Origin: Prevotella melaninogenica | GTDB taxonomy: Bacteria; Bacteroidota; Bacteroidia; Bacteroidales; Bacteroidaceae | Length of the DNA: 64,000 nucleotides | Reading direction: 5' to 3' | NCBI RefSeq assembly: GCF_003609775.1 | Contig: NZ_AP018049.1 | Span: 1,568,501-1,632,500, forward strand | Shown here: piece by piece, positions 35,611 to 44,670 of the stretch | How the letters are laid out: each line of letters opens with the position of its first letter | Position numbering within the stretch: the first letter of the stretch is position 1 | Position numbers and translations under genes: made by a program | The notes under the pieces: generated by a model | What the model was told of the DNA's origin: nothing | Databases searched by the model: none | Seen by the model: only the letters and a program-made list of their open reading frames with translations

Positions 35611-36840
35611 ATGATTCTGAATCTCTCTAAACTCCGTAAATCACTATTGCTTTTTGCTGCCCTTCTGCTTGCCTCACTGAGCACAATGGCAACCAATCGT
35701 GACTCATTAGCACTGACTCCTCCAATGGGTTTTATGACCTGGAACAAATATAAGGAGGACATCAACGAACAGCTTATCCGACAAATTGCTGATAAGATGG
35801 CAGCTGATGGCTATGCTGAAGCTGGATATAAATACATCTTCATCGATGATGCATGGCAGGGAGGACGCGACAAACGCAATAACATCATCCCTGACCCTAA
35901 GAAGTTCCCAAGCGGAATCAAAGCACTCGCAGACTATGTTCACTCAAAGGGTTTACTACTCGGTATCTACTCTGATGCCGCCCAGCTCACTTGTGCAGGC
36001 TACACTGCCAGCTACGGTTTTGAGGAACAAGATGCCAAGACCTTTGCACAATGGGGTATTGACTATCTGAAATACGACTACTGCCACGCACCTTCTGACA
36101 GTGCCGTTGCCCACGAACGCTATAAGAAGATGGCAGATGCGCTACAGAATTCAGGTCGTAAGATTGCCTTGGGTGTCTGTGAATGGGGACAGCTGAACCC
36201 AGAGATGTGGGCTCGTCAGGCTGGTGGTTCACTTTGGCGTGTAAGCTATGACGTGCGTGATATGTGGAAAGACATCGTGAAGCAGGGAGGTATGGGTATC
36301 ATTGATATCATCAATATTACCGAACCACTTTATAAATACGCAGGTCGAGGCTATTGGCTCGATATGGATATGCTCGTCGTTGGACTTGACGGAAAGGGTG
36401 GTCCATCAAGCGATTTAGGTGGTGTAGGCTGTACTTATACAGAATATCAGACACAGATGTCTATGTGGTGTATGTTTGCTTCGCCATTAGCAGTGAGCCA
36501 TGACATTCTGAACGAGAACGCAGAAACACGTCGCATCCTCCTCAATAAGGAGATTATTGCCATCAACCAAGACGCCCTTGGCGAGGCAGCCCATAGAGTT
36601 GACTTCCCTGGTGCATGCCGTGTCTATCTCAGAAACCTAAGCGGAAACCGTCAGGCAATTGCCATCATGAATCCTTCAGACGCTCCTCAGCGCGTTCAGC
36701 TGCCACTTTCTATCCTCGGCAATGCAAAGGAATACAATTTCAGAGACGTATGGGAGCACAAGACAACACGTCAACGTAAGGCTTGGCAAGGAACCTTACA
36801 ACCTCATGAAACAAAGGTCTTTACGGTTACAACACGATAA
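35611..36840 (+). CDS. GH27 alpha-galactosidase
   Basis: A 409-residue exported glycoside hydrolase; the signal peptide ends LSTMA (about residue 27). Family GH27 retains configuration and removes terminal alpha-galactose (some members act on alpha-N-acetylgalactosamine or beta-arabinopyranose). Nucleophile Asp156 is in YLKYDYC and acid/base Asp214 in WRVSYDVRDMW. TPPMGFMTWNKY opens the barrel and IDDAWQGGRD follows. A C-terminal beta-sandwich (about 320-409) is the usual GH27 ending. It stands alone, with no SusC/D partner nearby. Terminator at 36898-36931. Confidence 0.93.
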   Translation: MILNLSKLRKSLLLFAALLLASLSTMATNRDSLALTPPMGFMTWNKYKEDINEQLIRQIADKMAADGYAEAGYKYIFIDDAWQGGRDKRNNIIPDPKKFPSGIKALADYVHSKGLLLGIYSDAAQLTCAGYTASYGFEEQDAKTFAQWGIDYLKYDYCHAPSDSAVAHERYKKMADALQNSGRKIALGVCEWGQLNPEMWARQAGGSLWRVSYDVRDMWKDIVKQGGMGIIDIINITEPLYKYAGRGYWLDMDMLVVGLDGKGGPSSDLGGVGCTYTEYQTQMSMWCMFASPLAVSHDILNENAETRRILLNKEIIAINQDALGEAAHRVDFPGACRVYLRNLSGNRQAIAIMNPSDAPQRVQLPLSILGNAKEYNFRDVWEHKTTRQRKAWQGTLQPHETKVFTVTTR

Positions 36841-36897
36841 TCCGCATATTATTTTGTAAAGAAAAGAATTAAAAGATAACATCTTTTTATCCCCAAC

Positions 36898-36931
36898 AAC
36901 TGGCACAGCATGTTCCTGCTGTGCCAGTTTT
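36898..36931 (+). terminator. Alpha-galactosidase terminator
   Basis: AACTGGCACAGCA and TGCTGTGCCAGTT (perfect 13 bp, 6-nt loop), followed by TTGC. Confidence 0.85.
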
Positions 36932-36993
36932 GCATTCCAATAACACCCTCTTATTATCATTGTAAGCTATTATTTCACATCGTGTTATTGGTC

Positions 36994-37061
36994 CGCACCA
37001 ATGGTGCGAACGGCAAACACCAATGGTGCGGATGCTCAGCACCAATAGTGTGGAGAATATA
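36994..37061. repeat. 22-bp-periodic CAC/GTG palindrome array, copy 4
   Basis: CAC cores lie at 36996, 37018 and 37040 (22-bp steps). Unit centres read GCACCAATGGTGC, ACACCAATGGTGC and GCACCAATAGTGT. Confidence 0.8.
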
Positions 37062-37127
37062 ACACCTTACAATTTGTTGTTAGTATTAAAACAACTCACG
37101 CCTGAATCGAGTTACAATTACCCTTTT

Positions 37128-37167
37128 CGGTAATCACTCCCCTCTCCTTTCGGAGAGGGGTCGGGGG
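37128..37167 (-). repeat. GC-rich hairpin repeat (intergenic copy)
   Basis: On the reverse strand CCCCTCTCC-GAAA-GGAGAGGGG is a perfect 9-bp stem, followed by AGTGATTACCG. It is the same family as 3509-3553 and 51824-51867, but with a changed arm compensated on the other side. Confidence 0.75.
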
Positions 37168-37241
37168 TGAGGCTATCTCTCTTTTGGTAGGGGTTGGGGG
37201 TGAGGCTATCTCTCTTTTGGTAGGGGTTGGGGGTGAGGCTG
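37168..37241 (+). repeat. G-rich 33-bp tandem repeat
   Basis: Units starting TATCTCTCTTTTGGTAGGGG recur at 37174 and 37207 (33 bp), each ending GGGGGTGAGGC. A shorter diverged unit precedes them and merges with the GC hairpin. The G-runs could form quadruplex-like structures. Confidence 0.75.
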
Positions 37242-37263
37242 CCTATTTAATTTCCCCTATCCA

Positions 37264-37295
37264 TTTGCTAATATCATGCTTTTTATCTATATTTG
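37264..37295 (+). promoter_or_regulatory. AEC transporter promoter
   Basis: TTTG at 37264-37267, a 20-bp spacer and TATATTTG at 37288-37295, 41 bp before the ATG. Confidence 0.75.
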
Positions 37296-37336
37296 TACGT
37301 TGTAACAAATACAAATTAGATAAATTCAGCAAATAA

Positions 37337-38272
37337 ATGAAAGCAATAGAAATTCTCTTTCCTGTCTTCTTTATGATGTTCCTCGGTTGGTTGAGCCATA
37401 GAAGAGGTTGGGTAACAGCAGGACAGAACGAAGGAGCAAAGTCATTAGTATTTAATATTCTTTTCCCGCTACTCGTCTTTCACGTACTTGTGAAAGCAGA
37501 ATTGTCGACGAATTTCATTTACGAGATTCTCTTTTTAGATGCCGCTTGGATTCTTGTCTATCTGATAGGTAAGAGCATAGCAAAGCCCATCAGCGGTCGT
37601 TATGCCCGTTTGGCACCCTTCCTACTGATGACATGTGAGGGAGGTAGCGTTGCCCTACCCCTTTACATCGCACTTGTAGGAGCAGAACACGCTGTGAATA
37701 TCATTACCTTTGACGTTGCTGGTATCCCTATCAACTTTGGACTTGTGCCAGCACTCGTCACCCGCCAGACATCAAAGGATGTGGCTTTCTTGCCTATGGC
37801 AAAACGAATTATTACAGCCCCTTTCATCGTTGCCGTTATCGTGGGTATTCTCGTTAATATGTCGGGCTTGTACCAATGGCTGATGGAAAATGAATTTCAC
37901 AGAATCTATGACGGTACGATGGATATGGCAATGACACCTATTGCGAGTATTATCCTCTTCACCCTCGGCTATGGTTTCCACCTGCGTGCAGCACAGATTA
38001 AGCCACTTTTGGCATTGACAGTGGTGCGCCTTGTGCTGTGTGGAGCTATCGTAGGAGCTTTCTTCTTACTGTTCCCTGAATTAATGGCAGTGAAGATATT
38101 CCTTATTGGCGTACTACTTTACTTTGCTTGTCCGACGGGATTCCCCGTACCGCTACAGATAGAAAGCCTATGCAAGGATGAGGATGACGAAAGCTTTATG
38201 TCGGCTTTTATCTCCATCTTCATTGTGATAGCAATGATTGTTTACACATTAATTACATTGCTATTGATATAA
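37337..38272 (+). CDS. AEC family transporter
   Basis: A 311-residue inner-membrane protein of the auxin efflux carrier family, with about ten hydrophobic segments in two five-helix halves. The N-terminal MKAIEILFPVFFMMFLGWLS and the gapped middle (MANRI-type loop around ITAPFIVAVIVGILVNMSG) are typical. Bacterial members export or exchange organic acids such as malate or amino acids; the substrate is not predictable. The gene downstream encodes an FMN-dependent alpha-hydroxy acid dehydrogenase-like enzyme, consistent with a hydroxy acid substrate, but this is inference from proximity. Confidence 0.85.
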   Translation: MKAIEILFPVFFMMFLGWLSHRRGWVTAGQNEGAKSLVFNILFPLLVFHVLVKAELSTNFIYEILFLDAAWILVYLIGKSIAKPISGRYARLAPFLLMTCEGGSVALPLYIALVGAEHAVNIITFDVAGIPINFGLVPALVTRQTSKDVAFLPMAKRIITAPFIVAVIVGILVNMSGLYQWLMENEFHRIYDGTMDMAMTPIASIILFTLGYGFHLRAAQIKPLLALTVVRLVLCGAIVGAFFLLFPELMAVKIFLIGVLLYFACPTGFPVPLQIESLCKDEDDESFMSAFISIFIVIAMIVYTLITLLLI

Positions 38273-38278
38273 CTTTAA

Positions 38279-38361
38279 GGAGTTAAGGAGTGAAAGGGAG
38301 TTGAAAGGAGGTAAGACAATAGTTTTAATAGTAATATAAAATAATGGAGTTAAGGAGTGAA
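38279..38361 (+). repeat. Purine-rich direct repeat between the AEC and FMN oxidoreductase genes
   Basis: GGAGTTAAGGAGTGAA occurs at 38279-38294 and again at 38346-38361, with GGGAGTTGAAAGGAGG between. These look like Shine-Dalgarno cores, but only the second is near the next start codon. Confidence 0.6.
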
Positions 38362-38371
38362 TTTAAAGAAC

Positions 38372-39322
38372 ATGAACGATAACGTAAAGAGTCCATGGCC
38401 AGGACCAGCGGGAATGATTCCCGTAACAAGCGGCAAAGCAGATGATGCAAATGTTTTTAACCGTAACTACTTGGATTCTATCCATGTTGAGATGCGTGTT
38501 ATTGATGCCATTGAACCATCGTTGAAGACAGTTATCTTCGGCGAAGAGTTCGATTCACCAATTATGATGCCTGCCTTCTCGCATCTGAATAAGGTGCTGA
38601 AAGATGGCAAGAAACCAATGTTAGAGTATGCTCGTGCTGCCAAAAAGCTGAATACAGTCAACTGGGTAGGTATGGAACCTAACGAGGAATATGCTGAAAT
38701 TGCAGCTGAAGGAGCACGAACAGTGAGAATCATTAAGCCATTTGCTGACCATAGTATCATCCTTGATGAGATTCAGTTTGCTATCAAACATGGTGCAATA
38801 GCTGTCGGTGTAGACATTGACCACGTTCCTGGTACAGATGGGCGGTATGATGTTGTAGATGGTATTCCACTCGGTCCTGTCATGCTTTCAGACCTCAAAG
38901 AATACGTGAAGGCTGCTGGCTCAGTTCCATTCGTTGCCAAAGGTGTACTCTCTGTGCAGGATGCTTTGAAGTGTAAGGAGGCAGGCTGTGCTGCTATCGT
39001 TATCTCTCATCACCACGGACGTATTCCTTTCGGCATTGCTCCGCTGATGGTTCTACCTAAGATTAAGGCAGCATTAGAGGGAAGCGGTATCGCAATCTTC
39101 GTTGACTGCGGTATTGATACAGGCTACGATGCTTACAAAGCACTTGCATTAGGGGCTGATGCCGTAGCTGTGGGTAGAGGTATCCTCAAGCCATTGCTGC
39201 AACAAGGAGCAGAAGGAGTTGAAGAGAAGGTACAAAAAATGAACGAACAACTTTCAGAGCTGATGATGTACACCTGCGTGAAAGATACTCGTTCATTCGA
39301 TGCGTCTGTGCTTTATATCTAA
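38372..39322 (+). CDS. FMN-dependent alpha-hydroxy acid dehydrogenase-like protein
   Basis: A 316-residue TIM-barrel flavoprotein of the lactate/glycolate oxidase superfamily. Seen: PIMMPAFSHLNKVL (FMN contact), the substrate-side VISHHHGRIPFG (His-Arg-type active site), FVDCGIDTGYDAYKALALGA and AVGRGIL (phosphate binding). The usual GNHGGR-like motif reads SHHHGR, so the exact reaction may differ from lactate oxidase. ATG 38372 follows AAAGAA; an in-frame GTG at 38357 is the alternative. Probably cytoplasmic, oxidising a 2-hydroxy acid. Confidence 0.8.
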   Translation: MNDNVKSPWPGPAGMIPVTSGKADDANVFNRNYLDSIHVEMRVIDAIEPSLKTVIFGEEFDSPIMMPAFSHLNKVLKDGKKPMLEYARAAKKLNTVNWVGMEPNEEYAEIAAEGARTVRIIKPFADHSIILDEIQFAIKHGAIAVGVDIDHVPGTDGRYDVVDGIPLGPVMLSDLKEYVKAAGSVPFVAKGVLSVQDALKCKEAGCAAIVISHHHGRIPFGIAPLMVLPKIKAALEGSGIAIFVDCGIDTGYDAYKALALGADAVAVGRGILKPLLQQGAEGVEEKVQKMNEQLSELMMYTCVKDTRSFDASVLYI

Positions 39323-39324
39323 AG

Positions 39325-39367
39325 AAATAGCATCTATAGAAGCTTACTTTTTCTATAGATGCTATTT
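39325..39367. terminator. Bidirectional terminator
   Basis: AAATAGCATCTATAGAA and TTCTATAGATGCTATTT (17 bp) with T-runs in both directions, between convergent genes. Confidence 0.9.
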
Positions 39368-39386
39368 TTATATTTGCCTTTTAATC

Positions 39387-40637
39387 CTAATGGGTAGCCT
39401 TATAATAAAGGTTCTTGTTTAAAGAACGGGTTACCTCTGGATTTGAAGAAGGGTCGGAGATGGTTATACCTGAATAAGTTCGGATAGGCAGTACATCTCC
39501 ACTACGACTGCGAACAGCGGTATAATATGATGGTGTATTGCCCTTCTCAGGAACAAGGAGGTTAAGTTGCTGATTGAATCTTGACAATAAAAGTGGCTTA
39601 TTATGTAATATAGTACGCCCATAATCTCCCATATCATAGAACATTGAAGGAATATAACCATCCATACTCTGGAGGTTACTTTCCACAAATGGAGAGAGAG
39701 AAGCAGATGTATTCACCTCCTTCATGATGTTTACCATACCCTCAACCTGTGAACAATCAATTACACTGATTGTACCATAAGGATAAGGAGAACCGTTATA
39801 CGTGTAGTTGCTATAGAAGTTGATAAAGGTGTTACAGATATTTCTATAGTTTGGATTCACCTTTGAGAGTTCATTCCACAGAAGTTTATAAGGCATACCG
39901 TATGCCATAATCTCTGTAGGACTACCAATAATATGGTCTGTTACATTACGAAGTTCGTAAGCAACTTCAATACCTGTCATATTACAATCGTCAAAGAGGA
40001 TGTACTGGAACTTACCAATACCCGAGTCTTTTATACCCTTATCAAAGGCTGAGATATCTGTCTGATAAGCATCACCACCCAACCAACGCGTTGGAGGTCC
40101 TGCCATACCTGCATCTCTATCAAGTCCAAAAGGAGAAGCTGCTAAGCGAGCACGGCGTGTACTTGGCTTACCAGGAATCCATCCCATACCATGACATCCG
40201 ACTATCATTGAGTAATGCTTAGCTGGTGCTTCCTGCTTAACACGCTTCAAGAGAGTTGTTATCCACTCTGCAGAATTCAGTTTTAAGCCTGACAATGTGT
40301 TATTATAGATGGCAACGGTATCGTCTACACAGCGTCCATTCTGATACTTAACATTAATCAAAGCACCCTTATTCACCTTCGTAGAGATAAATATCATAAG
40401 TCTCTTGTTGCCAAGTCCACCTTGACTAACAATTGCACTCTTTATATCCTCTATGTTAGTTAAAAAGAATCCGTAAAGTCCTGAATCAGTCTCACTAACA
40501 CCCGACCATGGCATATAAACAAAGATAGTATTCTCTACCTCGGTACCTGGTTGAGGTGTTGGGTCTGGGTCTTCACGACTACAAGAGGTAAAAACAACAA
40601 GCATTGCCAGTTGTAAGAGAAGGAAGATTTTCTTCAT
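39387..40637 (-). CDS. Clostripain-like (C11) cysteine protease lipoprotein
   Basis: A 416-residue lipoprotein; lipobox VFTSC (Cys19) followed by SREDPDPTPQP, an acidic/proline stretch of the kind seen on surface-exposed Bacteroidota lipoproteins. The C11 caspase-like core has VGCHGMGW (catalytic His) and LFDDCNMTG (catalytic Cys). The family cleaves after basic residues, often after self-processing, and is used by gut and oral Bacteroidota on host or own proteins. From ATG 40637; an in-frame ATG 21 bp upstream is possible. Terminator at 39325-39367. Confidence 0.88.
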   Translation of the reverse strand: MKKIFLLLQLAMLVVFTSCSREDPDPTPQPGTEVENTIFVYMPWSGVSETDSGLYGFFLTNIEDIKSAIVSQGGLGNKRLMIFISTKVNKGALINVKYQNGRCVDDTVAIYNNTLSGLKLNSAEWITTLLKRVKQEAPAKHYSMIVGCHGMGWIPGKPSTRRARLAASPFGLDRDAGMAGPPTRWLGGDAYQTDISAFDKGIKDSGIGKFQYILFDDCNMTGIEVAYELRNVTDHIIGSPTEIMAYGMPYKLLWNELSKVNPNYRNICNTFINFYSNYTYNGSPYPYGTISVIDCSQVEGMVNIMKEVNTSASLSPFVESNLQSMDGYIPSMFYDMGDYGRTILHNKPLLLSRFNQQLNLLVPEKGNTPSYYTAVRSRSGDVLPIRTYSGITISDPSSNPEVTRSLNKNLYYKATH

Positions 40638-40695
40638 AATCAATCTTTTTAGGCCCATGAGTATTTTGAAAGAAATCTATGGGAGTGGTTAATCA

Positions 40696-40735
40696 AAAAG
40701 CCTTGCAACGCCACAATGGGCGTAGTAAGGCTTTT
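40696..40735 (-). terminator. tyrS terminator
   Basis: AAAAGCCTT/AAGGCTTTT with inner CGCC/GGCG, 31 bp beyond the tyrS stop; on the reverse strand it ends in TTTTTGATT. Confidence 0.75.
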
Positions 40736-40765
40736 CATAGTTATGTATTTATAGTCTGTAAATAC

Positions 40766-42064
40766 TTACTTTACAATAATCAAAGAGTAATTCTTCTTAC
40801 CCTTCTGTACGAGGAGATACTTACCATCGATAAGATCCTCGGCTGTTACTGGCTGATCAAAGGCTGCGAGTTTTTCCTTGTTGAGTGCTACGCCACCGCC
40901 CTTAACGAGCTTACGCATCTCACTCTTACTTGGGAATATCTGCATACCTTCCTGATTGAAGACATCAACAGCAGGCTGACCAAGGACATCCTTTGACACC
41001 TCGTAATGTGGTACATCCTTGAAGACATCGGTAAAGGTCTGCTCGTCTAACTGCAACAAGTTCTCCTTTGTACTCTTACCAAAGAGGATGTTAGAGGCTG
41101 CAATAGCCATATCAAGGTCTTCCTGAGAGTGAACCATACGAGTAACCTCCTCTGCAAGACGATATTGAAGTGTACGACGACCTGGGTCCTGACGGTGCTC
41201 TTCAACGAGACTATCGATAACATCCTTCTCCAAAGAGGTGAAGATCTTGATATACTTCTCGGCATCATCATCACTGACATTCAACCAGAACTGATAGAAT
41301 GCGTATGGTGTAGTACGGTTACGATCAAGCCAGATGTTACCGCTTTCAGTCTTACCAAACTTCTTACCATCCGCCTTTGTTATCAGTGGACAAGTAAGGC
41401 AATATGTCTCAGTTTCGTTACCTAAAGTACGACGGATAAGCTCTGTACCAGTAGTCATATTACCCCACTGGTCATTACCACCTAACTGCAACTTTACACC
41501 AAACTTCTCATAGAGATAGAGGAAGTCGTAACCTTGCAGAAGCTGATAGGTGAACTCAGTAAAGCTAAGTCCATCGCGACTCTCGCCACTCAAGCGCTTC
41601 TTCACACTATCCTTAGCCATCATATAGTTGACAGTGATGTGCTTACCAACCAATCGAGCGAAGTCAAGGAAGGTAAAGTCCTTCATCCAGTCATAGTTAT
41701 TAACCATCTCAGCCTTGTTAGGCTCGTTGCCATCAAAGTCGAGGAACTTACTAACCTGCTTCTTGATAGCCTCCTGGTTATGGTAAAGTGTTTCAGTATC
41801 AAGAAGGTTACGCTCCTGACTCTTACCAGAAGGGTCACCAATCATACCAGTAGCACCACCTACAAGGAGGTAAGGTTTGTGTCCACAACGCTGCAAATGA
41901 CGCAACATCATGATACCACAAAGGTGTCCAATATGCAATGAGTCAGCAGTTGGGTCAGTACCCAAGTAAGCTGAAACCATTTCTTTCTGAAGCATTTCCT
42001 CAGTACCTGGCATCATCTGAGCCAGCATACCACGCCAACGGAGTTCTTCTACAAAGTTCTTCAT
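40766..42064 (-). CDS. tyrS: Tyrosyl-tRNA synthetase
   Basis: A 432-residue class I synthetase charging tRNA-Tyr. HIGH motif at 44-47, the binding-site segment [16 protein letters not shown], the [14 protein letters not shown] block and the KMSKS-type KFGKT. The C-terminal S4-like RNA-binding domain (about 360-432) contains [19 protein letters not shown]. The length is typical. It is the last gene of the leftward metK-to-tyrS block, 97 bp after yidD. Confidence 0.97.
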   Translation of the reverse strand: MKNFVEELRWRGMLAQMMPGTEEMLQKEMVSAYLGTDPTADSLHIGHLCGIMMLRHLQRCGHKPYLLVGGATGMIGDPSGKSQERNLLDTETLYHNQEAIKKQVSKFLDFDGNEPNKAEMVNNYDWMKDFTFLDFARLVGKHITVNYMMAKDSVKKRLSGESRDGLSFTEFTYQLLQGYDFLYLYEKFGVKLQLGGNDQWGNMTTGTELIRRTLGNETETYCLTCPLITKADGKKFGKTESGNIWLDRNRTTPYAFYQFWLNVSDDDAEKYIKIFTSLEKDVIDSLVEEHRQDPGRRTLQYRLAEEVTRMVHSQEDLDMAIAASNILFGKSTKENLLQLDEQTFTDVFKDVPHYEVSKDVLGQPAVDVFNQEGMQIFPSKSEMRKLVKGGGVALNKEKLAAFDQPVTAEDLIDGKYLLVQKGKKNYSLIIVK

Positions 42065-42160
42065 CTATGTCTTTATACTTTAAGGAGTCAAGAGCTTGAA
42101 GTCATTTTACTCATTCTTCATAAGCCTCAACTCTGTATTAATATTCTATTATGAGCATCG

Positions 42161-42463
42161 TTAGGGCACTGGGTCATAACCACTACCGCCCCATGGGTTG
42201 CATCTTAATATACGCCAAATTGTAAGTGCCAATCCCTTAAAAGGTCCATGCTTTAGGATAGCTTGTCTACCATACTCCGAACAACTGGGAGTGAAGCGAC
42301 AAGAAGGTGGCGTAAAAGGAGAGATGAACTGGCGATAAAAGAGTATAGGGAGTATCAATAGCCATGATAAACCACGAGTAAAAAGTTGCCATAGTTTGGC
42401 TAAAACGTTTTGAGATTGCTGCTCATTTGACGCCCTCTCATTTCTCTCCTTCTCATCCATCAT
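42161..42463 (-). CDS. yidD: Membrane protein insertion efficiency factor YidD
   Basis: A 100-residue protein thought to help YidC insert membrane proteins. The conserved cysteine-rich core is present: [20 protein letters not shown] then [17 protein letters not shown]. An N-terminal charged segment and amphipathic helix ([16 protein letters not shown]) lie before it. The ATG at 42463 overlaps the rnpA stop (ATGA), so the two are coupled, the usual rnpA-yidD order. Confidence 0.95.
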   Translation of the reverse strand: MMDEKERNERASNEQQSQNVLAKLWQLFTRGLSWLLILPILFYRQFISPFTPPSCRFTPSCSEYGRQAILKHGPFKGLALTIWRILRCNPWGGSGYDPVP

Positions 42464-42885
42464 ATCCGTTCTCCTATTCTTTGAAGCAGGTTAGAAACCC
42501 GCTGTTCAATTGTAACAGAATCTATCAATTCGTTTGAAAGCCATATAAAAGCTATTAACAACTGCTTGTCAGCATGCTCGTTCACACGAAGCGTCACAAA
42601 ACTCTTGTGCTTTCGATAAGCCTCGCGCACCTGACGTTTAACCCTATTGCGCTTTACTGCGCGTTTGAAATGCTTTTTCGGAACACTAACTAACACCTGT
42701 ACATTCGACTCCATGACCGTTTCTTCTGGTGCTGAAGTCTCCGCCTTACAGTCAATTAGTCTGTAAACAGCCTTCAAAGGGAATGCTGTCATCGCATGAC
42801 TTCCACCAGTTCCAAAGAGCGTATCTATGAGTTTCTTGCTACATAGACGTTCTTCTTTTCTCAGTCTTTCATCATGCTTTTCCAT
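42460..42885 (-). CDS. rnpA: Ribonuclease P protein component
   Basis: A 141-residue protein subunit that helps RNase P RNA trim pre-tRNA 5' ends. Seen: [19 protein letters not shown] at the N-terminus and the signature [20 protein letters not shown] with the conserved RNR. Here rnpA lies between hemD and yidD instead of next to rpmH/dnaA, an arrangement found in Bacteroidota. Confidence 0.95.
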   Translation of the reverse strand: MEKHDERLRKEERLCSKKLIDTLFGTGGSHAMTAFPLKAVYRLIDCKAETSAPEETVMESNVQVLVSVPKKHFKRAVKRNRVKRQVREAYRKHKSFVTLRVNEHADKQLLIAFIWLSNELIDSVTIEQRVSNLLQRIGERI

Positions 42886-42969
42886 TCCTTATCAGCTTAT
42901 ATTTACCGTATGTCCAGTACTGATGTCGGCTCCTCCCCCATCCATTTAGATGAAGCAGAAGCCGTTATG

Positions 42970-43725
42970 TTATTTATTCTTCTTCTCTTTCTCTAAGAAA
43001 GCACGCAATGCACCAGTCATAGAAGGATACTCCTGAGATGGTGCTTGTAGGTCAAGTCTCAGACCCTGTGCCTCAACTTCCTTTGCTGTAGCAGGACCAA
43101 AGGCTGCTATCTTGATATCCCCTTGTTCAAAGTTAGGGATATTCTCTTTCAGAGCCTTTACTCCTGTTGGGCTAAAGAAGACAAGCATATCATAATCAAA
43201 GTTCTTAACTTCTTCCTCAGTTAAGCCATTGCTCACTGTGCGATACATCACACATTCCTTATGCTTGAGCTTATTTGCATCCAATAACTCCGTCAAAGCG
43301 TCTGTATGAACAGAACTCTGTGGAACAAGGTACTTCTCTGTCTTATGCTTAGTCATTGTAGGGATAAGACTATCAATCTTTCCCGTATTACCAAAGAACA
43401 CCTTACGTTTGCGGTACTGCACGTATTTCTGAATATAAAGAGCAATCGTTTCAATCACACAGAAATACTTCATATCCTCTGGGATAGTAACACGCATTTC
43501 CTTAGCGAGATTAAAATAATTGTCTACAGCATGACGAGAAGTAAACACCACTGCTGTATAATCCAACAGGTTTATCTTCTGCTGACGGAACTCTTTCGCT
43601 GAGAGTCCTTCGACCTTAAAGAAAGGTCTGAAAACCAGTTCCACTCCTAAGTCTTCTGCTATGTCGTAATATGGCGACTTTTCGCTTGACGGCTTTGGCT
43701 GTGAAACCAAGATCTTTTTTATCAT
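42970..43725 (-). CDS. hemD: Uroporphyrinogen-III synthase
   Basis: A 251-residue HEM4 protein that cyclises hydroxymethylbilane in tetrapyrrole synthesis. The sequence is poorly conserved in this family, but VVFTSRHAVDNYFNLAKEMR (first domain) and the second-domain LVFFSPTGVKALKENIPN, then KIAAFGPATAKEVEAQGLRL, are the typical paired motifs. It starts 6 bp after DUF4271, so co-transcribed. No other heme gene is adjacent. Confidence 0.88.
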   Translation of the reverse strand: MIKKILVSQPKPSSEKSPYYDIAEDLGVELVFRPFFKVEGLSAKEFRQQKINLLDYTAVVFTSRHAVDNYFNLAKEMRVTIPEDMKYFCVIETIALYIQKYVQYRKRKVFFGNTGKIDSLIPTMTKHKTEKYLVPQSSVHTDALTELLDANKLKHKECVMYRTVSNGLTEEEVKNFDYDMLVFFSPTGVKALKENIPNFEQGDIKIAAFGPATAKEVEAQGLRLDLQAPSQEYPSMTGALRAFLEKEKKNK

Positions 43726-43731
43726 CGTGTC

Positions 43732-44664
43732 CTAAAAGTTTATTATCAAATAGTTATCTGTAATGAACAAAACGCCCCACAATACCATCAACGGCATCAA
43801 TTCGAGCGCACAAAAGTACAAAATTATTTGCAGACTGGCCCCCATTCTCTTAAAAAAGATACTGTAACTCTTATAAAAAGCAAGCATTTTGACGATTAAC
43901 ATAACAATTAGTGTATAAATCAATGCTGCTTGGAGTGACAAAGAGAAGTAAACCAGCAAGAGTACTATCGGGAACAACAAGACTCCTTCCAGAGAAGAAA
44001 GGAAGACCTGCGTACGCTGCCATTGTCCATTATTTTTCCTATCAAAGAACACCCAGTTTACGAATCCATAGACCAGATACTTAAATAGGAAGTAAGCGAC
44101 AAAAACGCCAAAAAAACATCCTATCGCTCCAAGTTGTGTTTCATTCGAGAGCTTACCGCCTCCCAAATTACGTACGAAGAAATAATAGAGAATACTACCT
44201 AACAAAGAGGTCTGTGCTATCAGGATTGTTTGAAAGCGCATCTCTTCATTTGTTTCAACTACCGACTCCTTACTACGGCTAACTCTAAAGAAACTCTTTA
44301 TCTGTCGTTCTATGAAATTCCTCGAAAGTGAAAAAGCCACCATCGCCATCACAAAACACCCTAAGAGTATTGCAGCAATAACATTATCATTGCTTACAGC
44401 ATAAGGAGCAAGGACGCCAGACACACCATCAGCATGAATATATTCACGTCCCAGTTTGAAATACTTATTCCCTTTAAAGTAGCCTTCTTCTGCAAATTTG
44501 AAATCCGTCAGCTGAAACGTCTTCTGCTTTTTAGGGCGCAACAAGATAGACGAATCAGTTTTCTGACTCGCCTTTGCCACAGAATCGACATTCGCCTTCT
44601 TCCCTGCTGCCAATGTTGACTTTAACAGCAGGGACGGGCGAACAATGGAATCAGTTGTCGGCAT
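43732..44664 (-). CDS. DUF4271 membrane protein
   Basis: A 310-residue inner-membrane protein with a soluble N-terminal stretch (about 1-80) followed by six or seven hydrophobic segments (first AAILLGCFVMAMVAFSL, last MPLMVLWGVLFITDNYLIINF). This matches the Bacteroidota family DUF4271, usually found beside hemD as here. Function unknown. It is spaced 6 bp from both metK and hemD, indicating a single transcript. Confidence 0.85.
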   Translation of the reverse strand: MPTTDSIVRPSLLLKSTLAAGKKANVDSVAKASQKTDSSILLRPKKQKTFQLTDFKFAEEGYFKGNKYFKLGREYIHADGVSGVLAPYAVSNDNVIAAILLGCFVMAMVAFSLSRNFIERQIKSFFRVSRSKESVVETNEEMRFQTILIAQTSLLGSILYYFFVRNLGGGKLSNETQLGAIGCFFGVFVAYFLFKYLVYGFVNWVFFDRKNNGQWQRTQVFLSSLEGVLLFPIVLLLVYFSLSLQAALIYTLIVMLIVKMLAFYKSYSIFFKRMGASLQIILYFCALELMPLMVLWGVLFITDNYLIINF

Positions 44665-44670
44665 CGTCTA

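Larger units (their letters stand above)
36932..37336. other. Repeat-rich intergenic region before the AEC transporter gene
   Basis: About 400 bp without a gene. In order: a mini-palindrome array (36994-37061), a GC-rich hairpin (37128-37167), a G-rich 33-bp tandem repeat (to about 37240) and the AEC promoter (37264-37295). Confidence 0.7.
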
